This document shows positions 57,461 to 64,000 of a DNA stretch of 64,000 nucleotides, piece after piece. The notes beneath the pieces are model-generated. The model searched no databases. It was given only the letters and a program-made list of their open reading frames with translations, and was not told the origin of the DNA. The stretch spans positions 17,181,001 to 17,245,000 of the forward strand of contig JAQISU010000003.1 in NCBI GenBank assembly GCA_029339505.1, given 5' to 3'. This DNA is from Unio delphinus (lineage: Eukaryota > Mollusca > Bivalvia > Unionida > Unionidae). Numbering within the stretch: position 1 is the first letter of the stretch; each line of letters starts with the position of its first letter. The translations under genes were made by a program, and so were the position numbers.

Positions 57461-60313
57461 GTGAAACAGCATGGTGCAAAGATTTCTGATATAGCTAAAT
57501 TAGAAACATCATTACGATTCCCAATAACCGTTATGACGATAACCGGAGAGGTTTTATACGAACCGAAATATAACAAAAATGGAGCGCCAATACAGATTAT
57601 TGATCATAACAAACACGCGTGGACACCTGCGGTAACAATATTTCCACGAGAACGAACCGTGAAATATATCCCAAAGGAGTTCGTCGGGGATGTTTTCTAT
57701 GAAGAGAAATTATTCGATGCTATTCATGCGTTGTGTAAGGATGATCCTGTGTCAGTGTGGTTACTTAGAAGTGATGAAGAATTCGATCAATTTGTAAAAC
57801 AAAATGGTGAATTATATCGCATTGAAGAATTAGATAACAGAATGAGAAAAATCGCTAGTGATTTTTCACCGGAGAATTCCCATGAAAAACTACTCACGGA
57901 TAGTTTTACTATTCCATCAGTGGTAGCTCACTTCGCAAGAGAAAAAAACTCATGGCGTCCAACACGAAATGATTTTCTCGAGGATGTTAAATTGAGTTGC
58001 GTCGAATTTGGTCATGGAGGACTGTGGAATACGAAATACTCACGTGATGGTATGATTTCAATTGATATATCCGCGTGTTATCCCGGAAGTTTTCTCGGGT
58101 ATGGGGAATGCGCTGAGTACTTCAAACGATTTGGACACCCCACGCATGAAATGACTCGTGTTGCGATTAATGGACCATTGCCTGATTTTGATTTAACCGG
58201 ATTCGCTCGTGTGATATCATTTGAATTAGCTACAGGGTTACATCCGTGTAGTTATGTTTGGCTCGGTAGACACCTATCTGAAAAACACTGGATGCCAATA
58301 GTGCTATTGAGATATATGATTGATTGTGGTATGCTAATATCGTTGATTGTTTCCGAGGCTATTATATGCTATCGAGCTCAGAAAGAAGTTTGGCTACCAC
58401 AACCCGATCTAGATAGAATAATCAACGAACTACGAAAACAATTTCCAGATTTCAGTGAAGAAGAAATCATAAATTGGTCTAAGAAGTTATTTGAAATTAA
58501 AAAAGAACAAGCAAAAGATCTCGGAAGAAGAATAATCGGTAAATTTACCCAGGGTGGACGATACGACAACGCAAAATACTCTTCGCGGTTGATCATAGAT
58601 GTCGCTGAATACGATTTTATTGTAACGGATTTAATGAAACAGGGAAAACTTGTATCCCGTAAGGATGCTTTTCTATCCAATGGTGAGAAATTAGGTACGG
58701 TTGTTACCTACTGTGATGGATATAATTCCCAGTACACACATTTGAGAAGTTCAATGCTAGCCTATGCTTCTATTAATCTATTTTCGATGATAAATAGATT
58801 TCCTAATACCGCGGTTAGAGTGGCCACTGATTCGATGTATATACACAATAAGTACAAATCAGCTGTAGCGGCATTCACAGATCCCGAAGAAAATTGGGGG
58901 CGTTGGCGATTTAAAAAGGAGATGCTACATGAGTATTGTGAATCCGCAGACGTTGCCATGGATGATAAATATCTTTGTTGTAACCGTATTGAAATTCAAT
59001 CAGAATTTTCTAATGCACCACCGGTATCTGATCCAATATGTAGATATAAGACAGTTTATTTAAACGGTTGTGGTGGGTCAGGAAAGACAACTCGTGCAAT
59101 TGAATTATTTCGTCGTGGAAACGCTAGCGTTTCTAACATGATTGTGCTAACACCGACTCACAGACTCGCCAGAGAGATGATACAACGAGGGGTAAATGCT
59201 TGCACTTATCACAGTTTTTTTCGATGGAAAGGTGACAAATGGACTCCTGAGCGTATGGGTGATAAATTCATTCCTGAAATCATAATTTGGGATGAAATAT
59301 GCACAGTGTCATTAGATGTATTAAAAACATTTCTTGAGTGGTTGTTAAACAAAAACACAAAAGTCGTCATGTGCGGGGATCACGGCCAACCACCACCATT
59401 TGTCGGTGCATCTCCACATGAATGGCTAAAGGGTTTTGTAGACTACTATGAAGAAATCACCACTGATTATAGATCACTTGATGAACGATTACGCGAGTTC
59501 AAAGCGCTAATTAGATTACAACCGGATAGAATCCAATGCGAAATAGCGCGTGAAGTGATTTCAGAAACCCCAATGAATGATTTCTGGGAAGCGTGGAGAC
59601 CAAACGATTTGATCATTGCAAGTAGAAAAATAGTCAGGGATACACTTCAGATGAAGTTATTTGAATTGCATAAAGAAAAATTTGCAACGCTTCCAGTACC
59701 CCTTTGTTATAGGCCATCGGATACACGAAAACAAAACATTGAAGTTGATATTCCAGGACAGAGTGAAAAACAAATTCTCGTATTAAATGATATTGTGCTG
59801 GTTGATATCAATGTCGTTGAAGATGCATTGCGTGCTAATAAATCCCCGTGGACGCTAGGATACGCAGCAACAATACACTCTTCACAGGGATTGACTATAT
59901 CGAATACAATTGTTTGGATGGTGGATAATCACATCGAATGGTCGAATTTAATCTATCTCGCAGTATCCAGAGTACGAAACATAAATCAACTTCGAAGAGT
60001 TGTTTTCGATGATAATGACACAACAATAAGTGATATTGATGTTAGCATCATTAATAAAAAACTCTCCGGTTACAAACAACAGGACAAAAAAAAAAAACAA
60101 CGAGAATTTGATATTGATGCTGAACTAATAATCACTTTGAAGAAACAACAGAATAATCACTGCGCGAGTTGCAATTGTATAATGCGTTGGCAGTATTCGG
60201 ATAAGGATCCTCGCCAATTTACCGTAGACAGAAAAAATAACAATCTCGGTCATGTCAGAAATAATGTGATGTTGACTTGTCTTGAGTGCAATAGACGCAA
60301 CGGCGCTAGTTAA
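57461..60313 (+). CDS. Protein-primed DNA polymerase B fused to SF1 helicase and HNH nuclease
   Basis: 950 codons. The polymerase part has motif A ISIDISACYPGSF (Asp202), a GKFTQGGRYDNAKYSS basic segment (360-375) in the motif B area, YTHLRSSMLAYA (425-436) and motif C VRVATDSMYI (Asp457). The helicase follows: Walker A GCGGSGKTT (536-544), IIIWDE (607-612), MCGDHGQPPPF (637-647), AATIHSSQGLT (802-812) and YLAVSRVR (832-839), an SF1 RecD/Pif1-like set. A Lys-rich linker (874-881) leads to a zinc-HNH domain with Cys901/904 and Cys940/943 around TVDRKNNNLGH. It would replicate the linear genome from protein-primed ends, with its own unwinding activity. Its end overlaps the convergent integrase gene by 8 bp. 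The start is the first Met after the UGA; upstream codons are also coding. Confidence 0.9.
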   Translation: MKQHGAKISDIAKLETSLRFPITVMTITGEVLYEPKYNKNGAPIQIIDHNKHAWTPAVTIFPRERTVKYIPKEFVGDVFYEEKLFDAIHALCKDDPVSVWLLRSDEEFDQFVKQNGELYRIEELDNRMRKIASDFSPENSHEKLLTDSFTIPSVVAHFAREKNSWRPTRNDFLEDVKLSCVEFGHGGLWNTKYSRDGMISIDISACYPGSFLGYGECAEYFKRFGHPTHEMTRVAINGPLPDFDLTGFARVISFELATGLHPCSYVWLGRHLSEKHWMPIVLLRYMIDCGMLISLIVSEAIICYRAQKEVWLPQPDLDRIINELRKQFPDFSEEEIINWSKKLFEIKKEQAKDLGRRIIGKFTQGGRYDNAKYSSRLIIDVAEYDFIVTDLMKQGKLVSRKDAFLSNGEKLGTVVTYCDGYNSQYTHLRSSMLAYASINLFSMINRFPNTAVRVATDSMYIHNKYKSAVAAFTDPEENWGRWRFKKEMLHEYCESADVAMDDKYLCCNRIEIQSEFSNAPPVSDPICRYKTVYLNGCGGSGKTTRAIELFRRGNASVSNMIVLTPTHRLAREMIQRGVNACTYHSFFRWKGDKWTPERMGDKFIPEIIIWDEICTVSLDVLKTFLEWLLNKNTKVVMCGDHGQPPPFVGASPHEWLKGFVDYYEEITTDYRSLDERLREFKALIRLQPDRIQCEIAREVISETPMNDFWEAWRPNDLIIASRKIVRDTLQMKLFELHKEKFATLPVPLCYRPSDTRKQNIEVDIPGQSEKQILVLNDIVLVDINVVEDALRANKSPWTLGYAATIHSSQGLTISNTIVWMVDNHIEWSNLIYLAVSRVRNINQLRRVVFDDNDTTISDIDVSIINKKLSGYKQQDKKKKQREFDIDAELIITLKKQQNNHCASCNCIMRWQYSDKDPRQFTVDRKNNNLGHVRNNVMLTCLECNRRNGAS
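59119..59132. promoter_or_regulatory. Second perfect copy of the AAACGCTAGCGTTT palindrome
   Basis: Identical to 54031-54044, but inside the helicase domain coding sequence, just after Walker A. Two perfect 14-bp copies plus one near copy in 15 kb would be unexpected by chance. It may be a binding site for an element-encoded or host factor. Confidence 0.35.
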
Positions 60314-61250
60314 GACCATGCGGTGGCAATTGAGTATCCTCGGGAATCACTTGTAGTTGTTGTCGAGTAAAACCCCGCTGAGGGGCAGTTGAATCCAGTT
60401 TATAGACTGGAGGTCTACCAGTTGATCGTGTTATACTAGATATCTTATGCGTAGTGACGCTCCAAATAGGATCAGTAGCCCTTTTTCTACCCCCTTCAAG
60501 CTCTCCTGGTTCGTATAAGTACCTCACAATGACACTACTACCAAGAATTGGTTCTTTGAAATCTTTTTGTGGTTGTACGGGTATTGACTTCTTTTTAATC
60601 GCGTTGATAGGTTTCATGTTGATTGTTCTAGTAATCTCGTTATTCAGTGCAGTAATCACAGATGGTAATCTTTTAACCCATTCACGGGATCGCTTTTCTT
60701 GAATGAATTCTTTTGCGTATTGATATCCAAATAACCGCTCAGCAATAGTCCGATTAAATCGTTCTACAATGGCCTGATCGCGATGTAGCGCAGTATGCCC
60801 TCGTCGTATGGTGACATTATGATGTTTCATTGTAGATAACACTGCACCCTGAAATTCCTTGCCAGGATCAACCTGCAATAGATTTGGCCAACGCAGAGGA
60901 CCTCGTCGATAAATCCTTTCAAATGCAGAAGCGACTTCAGTGGCTGATTTTGTTTTTAACGGTTCTGCTTCTTTGTATCGACTTGCAATATCAACTACGG
61001 TTAGCGCGTATTTGTAACCACGATCATGTGGCAGAAATAATATATCAGCCTGATGAACTTCATTAGGAGCGGTCACATCAAAATGCGAGAATTGAATTTG
61101 CTTAGGCGGTGGTAGATAAATTTGCCATAGTGCCTGTTTGGATAACCAATTAGCCGCAGTGGTTTTTTTCACTTTTGCAGCGCTAGCGAGTTTATTGATT
61201 GCAGCGTTACCCCTCCAGTATCCCCTCGGAGAATAATAAATTGATTCCAT
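60306..61250 (-). CDS. Polinton retroviral-type (DDE) integrase
   Basis: 314 codons from the Met at 61250. A Met six codons earlier (61268) would overlap the PLA2 stop by 14 bp, so the later one is preferred. The N-terminal region SIYYSPRGYWRG and AANWLSKQALWQIYLP is typical of Polinton integrases. The catalytic triad is Asp69 (QADILFLP), Asp128 (LQVDPGKEF) and Glu163 (IVERFNRT), with 34 residues between the last two. A C-terminal SH3-like part has VRYLYEPGELEGGRKRATDP. The enzyme joins element ends to host DNA and would explain the 5-bp CCTGA duplication. The open frame is intact. It is the last gene of a three-gene minus-strand group. Confidence 0.93.
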   Translation of the reverse strand: MESIYYSPRGYWRGNAAINKLASAAKVKKTTAANWLSKQALWQIYLPPPKQIQFSHFDVTAPNEVHQADILFLPHDRGYKYALTVVDIASRYKEAEPLKTKSATEVASAFERIYRRGPLRWPNLLQVDPGKEFQGAVLSTMKHHNVTIRRGHTALHRDQAIVERFNRTIAERLFGYQYAKEFIQEKRSREWVKRLPSVITALNNEITRTINMKPINAIKKKSIPVQPQKDFKEPILGSSVIVRYLYEPGELEGGRKRATDPIWSVTTHKISSITRSTGRPPVYKLDSTAPQRGFTRQQLQVIPEDTQLPPHGLN

Positions 61251-61254
61251 ATTA

Positions 61255-61590
61255 TTAATTACCGGCACCTAACATCAATTTACTTTTCATAGCCGATTTT
61301 ATTAAAAATGAAGCCAATTTTTCTTTGAAGGATTTATCAGGAATAGCATTTAACGCATGAATTAATTTCACATCCGCGAGATGCCTGTGTTGCAGATTGC
61401 TGCTTTTATAAGCAACATCATGAAGGTGACAGGCCTTATCAATGGCGTTTATTGGTTCTTCACCGGGGTTGGGTTGATTTTGATTATTGAGTCTGATATC
61501 AAGTCTGGTTCCCGGTCCACAGTAGTTATATCCTGGGAGGTGCTTTTCTCCGGGGTACTTTGCCCATGGGGTTCCAGGGAGCTTTGCCAA
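61255..61590 (-). CDS. Parvovirus VP1u-type phospholipase A2 domain protein
   Basis: 111 codons from the Met at 61590. The calcium loop is YNYCGPGTRLD (21-31) and the catalytic motif is KACHLHDVAY (52-61, His57-Asp58 with Tyr61), the pairs that define the viral secreted-type PLA2 fold. In parvoviruses this domain opens endosomal membranes during entry; a similar use here is inference. Upstream codons in this frame extend to an A8 run at 61615-61622, where a -1 shift from the zinc-ribbon frame would lead into it. The protein may therefore normally be made as one piece with the zinc ribbon. Its stop lies four bases before the integrase Met. Confidence 0.85.
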   Translation of the reverse strand: MAKLPGTPWAKYPGEKHLPGYNYCGPGTRLDIRLNNQNQPNPGEEPINAIDKACHLHDVAYKSSNLQHRHLADVKLIHALNAIPDKSFKEKLASFLIKSAMKSKLMLGAGN

Positions 61591-61772
61591 TTTGGCTGCG
61601 ATATCACCTCCTCGTTTTTTTTAAAATCAGATCTCATAGACACAAATCTAAATTTCTTTGTACCACATTGCACGCATTTACCAGAAAGCGCTGATCGGTT
61701 ATTTTTAGTTGTAATCGTCGTCACATCATCTGTGCCAGGACGCGTTTTACACTTCACACAATATAGATCCAT
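61449..61772 (-). CDS. Zinc-ribbon protein (YCVKCK type), frame overlapping PLA2
   Basis: 107 codons. Two Cys pairs, YCVKCK (5 and 8) and GKCVQCG (33 and 36), form a zinc-ribbon-like unit, followed by KKFRFV and a basic segment. After the A8 run (61615-61622) the frame runs on for about 55 further codons of low-complexity, Ser/Thr/Pro-rich sequence overlapping the PLA2 frame, without family resemblance. At the run the zero-frame codons end with A AAA AAC, a canonical -1 slippery heptamer. GGAGGTG two bases downstream can pair with CACCTCC about 55 bases further on. Programmed frameshifting or a one-base lesion both fit. Confidence 0.7.
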   Translation of the reverse strand: MDLYCVKCKTRPGTDDVTTITTKNNRSALSGKCVQCGTKKFRFVSMRSDFKKNEEVISQPNWQSSLEPHGQSTPEKSTSQDITTVDREPDLISDSIIKINPTPVKNQ

Positions 61773-61777
61773 AATTT

Positions 61778-62449
61778 ATGTATAGAAATATGGATATAAT
61801 TGATTTTTCAGCGACTAAAACAAGAGAACCAATTAAGCATCATGCAGCGCTACCAAACTCTATCCGGATGATTATAATCGGGCCATCTGGATCCGGTAAA
61901 ACGCAATTGTTACTCAATTTAATAATGAGATGGATGAAGTGGGATAAGTTGTATTTAATTGCCCCTAGCGTAGATGATCAACGATGTTATGAAGTGTTAA
62001 AGGATTTTAACGAGAATGCATCAGAAATTAAGGGTGAGAACGCCATTGATTTTATAACCGATATCGATGAAGCACCGAGTATTGATGATATTGATGGAGA
62101 TATTAACAATTTAGTCGTATACGACGATATAATGTTGGATAAACAAAAGAATCCTGCTAGAATATTTTCCCGTGGGCGTCACAAAAACACTGACGTGATA
62201 TATGTCACTCAACGCTACACTCAGGTTCCAAAAGTCATCAGAGATAACTGCAATTTATTGTCTGTATTCAACGGAGTTGATACTCATACTCTTAGAAATA
62301 TTTGGCAGACATGGTGTTCTGATATGGACTTCAATCAATTTCGAGATTTCTTTAGTCATGCTCAGTCGACTCCGCACGGATTCGCAACAATAAATTTGCA
62401 TGATCCTCGGACACGATATCGTATCGGACTTGATCAAATATTCGGTTAA
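61778..62449 (+). CDS. A32/FtsK-type genome packaging ATPase
   Basis: 223 codons (a Met at 61790 is an alternative start). Walker A is IIIGPSGSGKTQ (32-43), Walker B is NLVVYDDIM (111-119), and a following YVTQRYTQ is the sensor-like motif of this family. From family knowledge it is the ATPase that drives DNA into capsids in Polintons and related viruses. The gene is divergent from the zinc-ribbon gene, with only 5 bp (or 17 bp) between starts, so promoters must lie within coding sequence. Its last codons and stop (62426-62449) are part of the right inverted repeat, so the left repeat carries a copy of the gene end. The frame is intact. Confidence 0.92.
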   Translation: MYRNMDIIDFSATKTREPIKHHAALPNSIRMIIIGPSGSGKTQLLLNLIMRWMKWDKLYLIAPSVDDQRCYEVLKDFNENASEIKGENAIDFITDIDEAPSIDDIDGDINNLVVYDDIMLDKQKNPARIFSRGRHKNTDVIYVTQRYTQVPKVIRDNCNLLSVFNGVDTHTLRNIWQTWCSDMDFNQFRDFFSHAQSTPHGFATINLHDPRTRYRIGLDQIFG

Positions 62450-62753
62450 AATCATTTCTTATTTTTGTTAACCCAGTGATGAAATCACTAAGCAGCAGAG
62501 AGGGTGGATGACAACAAGTTGCGACCAAAATTGATTAAAAAATCGTAAAATCTCCGTTTTCATTTTTTTAGTTAAAATGAGATTTCGTAGGGAAAGCTCA
62601 TTAAGATTTCAATCAATTTTTTGTCTGAAAACGTTGTAGGGTTAGCCCCTGAGACATTTTTTTTGGTTAAAATGAGATCGTAGGAAGGCTTGTTTTAAGA
62701 TTTCAATCAAAATTTTGTCTGAAAACGTTGTAGGGTTCGCCCTCTCTGCTGCT
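62426..62753 (-). repeat. Right terminal inverted repeat
   Basis: Reverse complement of 47749-48076 except at two positions. It ends CCCTCTCTGCTGCT at 62753, with the same 14-mer inverted at 62491-62504 inside the repeat. Confidence 0.95.
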
Positions 62754-63000
62754 CCTGATATGTCTTTTTAAAGTGGGATGTCTGCTAATGCCTGATATGT
62801 CTATTTAAAGTGGGATGTCTGATAATGCCTTATACATGTATGTCTATTTTAAGTGGGATGTCTGATAATGCCTGATATGTCTATTTCAAGTAGGATGTGT
62901 GCTAATGCCTGATATGTCTATTTAAAATGGGATGTCTGCTAATGCCTGATATGTCTGTTTAAAGTGGGATGTCTGCTAATGCCTGATATGTCTATTTAAA
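62754..63000. repeat. 37-bp minisatellite, right part
   Basis: About 6.5 units of the array that precedes the Polinton, starting with the second CCTGA copy and including the TTATACATGTATGTCTA variant. It shows that the element landed inside one array. Confidence 0.95.
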
Positions 63001-63059
63001 ACAAGTAGCAGAAACTGATGATCAGTCATGAAATTTAATCTGATTCTCAGGTAGTGATA

Positions 63060-63185
63060 CCGTATTTTCGCGCATATATCCCGCACACGCAGATAATCCG
63101 CACCCTCATATAGCCCGCGGGTTTTGGGGTTTTGTGTAAAAAATCGTTGGCATAACCCGCACCTTTGTATAACCCGCAACCATAG
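63060..63185. mobile_element. Possible subterminal region of a DNA transposon
   Basis: Five degenerate copies of TATAACCCGCAC (about 63074, 63093, 63109, 63152 and 63168) follow CGTATTTTCGCGCAT in a CpG-rich patch. Closely spaced copies of such a motif look like transposase-binding sites near an element end. No partner end or transposase is visible in the window. Confidence 0.4.
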
Positions 63186-64000
63186 ATATATTTATACAGC
63201 TACAATCGGAAATGAAATCAATTACAGGATCACGAGGCTTCGCTGATGTAGCAAACTGCGATTCTGTTTTCCGTTTTGGTGACAAAATATACCATCTGGT
63301 GATATTTGTGGCGACATCAATTTTGGCTGATGAAAACCGTATATACAGTCTTGCGTTTGGAGTAGAGAAAATCAAAGGCACCATGACAGGAAACAATGTA
63401 CTGGAATATATTGTTAAAATAACAAGTCCTTGTCTCATACTGACAAACCACACTAACAGTGCACTGTTATATCATAATCCGCTAATGATGATATCTGGCC
63501 TTATTACTTTCTGCAACTGACTAGTTAAAATCCGAATCCGCAGAAGGAGGAAACGTAAAATGAGTACAGTCAAGCAGATGACACTAATTTAAAGACAAAT
63601 ACTGGATGGAAGAAGAAAAAATATGTTTGCTGACACTTCAAAGAGAACTGATTACCTTTGAAGCACTGATATATACTAAACAAATAAAACAAATCTGTTT
63701 CAATGTTCTACAATTATCTGAAGTTGCCGCAGCAATAACAAACAGGTATTTGTTTGACCCTTCAACTGGAGTCTTTAGCGGCGCCATCATCAAAGTAAGC
63801 AGACGACCTTTGCTCAAAAAAGTCAGCAAAAAACACGGTACACAGTGTTTGTGTGCGTAGGTTGTCTATAGGAGCTGTGCCTCAACTACAGGCTACATAA
63901 ACACGGACATTTCTAAATAATCTTGTATTCTTGTGAAGTGTATTCTTGTGAAGTGTAAATTCGTGTTTAAATAATTTCTTTCTGTTTAATTTACAAAATG
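63186..64000. other. Right-end sequence without a recognisable gene
   Basis: Plus-strand frames of 102 codons (63212-63520) and 84 codons (63606-63860), with overlapping minus frames, have no recognisable domain. They could belong to the DNA transposon whose end may lie at 63060, but no DDE-type motif is seen. Confidence 0.3.

Larger units (their letters stand above)
47749..62753. mobile_element. Polinton/Maverick (adintovirus-like) element, nearly complete
   Basis: The 15,005-bp element is bounded by 328-bp inverted repeats and a CCTGA duplication. It encodes the Polinton hallmark set: protein-primed family B DNA polymerase, retroviral-type integrase, A32/FtsK-type packaging ATPase, adenain-type protease, and double-jelly-roll major capsid plus penton-like proteins. 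It also carries a PLA2, a zinc ribbon, two hydrophobic/basic minor proteins, a fibre-like protein and a NUMOD/HNH nuclease. Such elements self-replicate through PolB, integrate through the integrase, and are thought able to form virions. The interior is visibly richer in CpG than the flanks, and the repeats are almost identical, so integration appears recent. Four genes carry breaks (see their entries). Confidence 0.97.

Noticed and set aside
47749..62753. Integrated adenovirus or giant-virus fragment
   Set aside because: Integrase, terminal inverted repeats with a target duplication, and protein-primed PolB together define a Polinton/adintovirus-like element rather than a random viral insertion.

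Overview
The window is AT-rich animal genomic DNA, probably from an invertebrate such as a mollusc. The host assignment is inference from its tRNA-headed SINEs, degenerate LINEs and very heavy minisatellite load; nothing here names the species. No intact host gene is visible. The only recognisable host protein sequence is a broken N-terminal fragment of histone H3 (425-526).

Positions 1-47748 are a graveyard of mobile elements and tandem repeats. They hold an L1/Tx1-like LINE remnant (750-5200) with an inverted fragment (6430-6815), two tRNA-derived SINE families (SINE-1, 4 copies; SINE-2, about 9 copies), a Ty3/Gypsy gag pseudogene (27690-28702) and two RTE-like LINE fragments (30800-31895 minus; 38690-40080 plus). 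There is also a possible solo LTR (35769-36925), more than 20 different minisatellites (15 to 63 bp units) and a degenerate tandem family of roughly 175 bp found at four loci.

The main content is a nearly complete Polinton/Maverick (adintovirus-like) element at 47749-62753, 15,005 bp long. It has 328-bp terminal inverted repeats that differ at two positions and a 5-bp target duplication (CCTGA), and it interrupts a 37-bp minisatellite that resumes on the other side. A minus-strand block (48093-56281) carries virion-type genes: a penton-like protein, a hydrophobic two-segment protein, a fibre-like protein, an adenain-type protease, a pX-like core protein, a double-jelly-roll major capsid protein, a second basic/hydrophobic minor protein, a coiled-coil protein, a small unknown and a NUMOD/HNH endonuclease. 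A divergent plus-strand block (56378-60313) encodes protein-primed DNA polymerase B fused to an SF1 helicase and a C-terminal HNH nuclease. A right block has a retroviral-type integrase, a parvovirus-like phospholipase A2 and a zinc ribbon on the minus strand, and an A32/FtsK-type packaging ATPase on the plus strand ending inside the right inverted repeat.

Together these genes would cover replication (PolB-helicase), integration (integrase), capsid assembly and maturation (MCP, penton, protease), genome packaging (ATPase) and membrane penetration (PLA2, hydrophobic proteins), so the element looks like an integrated virus. Four genes are interrupted: an in-frame UGA in PolB, and one-base frame breaks at A7-A8 runs in the protease, fibre and zinc-ribbon/PLA2 genes. 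These may be real decay, assembly homopolymer errors or, for the zinc-ribbon/PLA2 gene, programmed frameshifting. To the right, 63060-63180 looks like the subterminal region of an unrelated DNA transposon.
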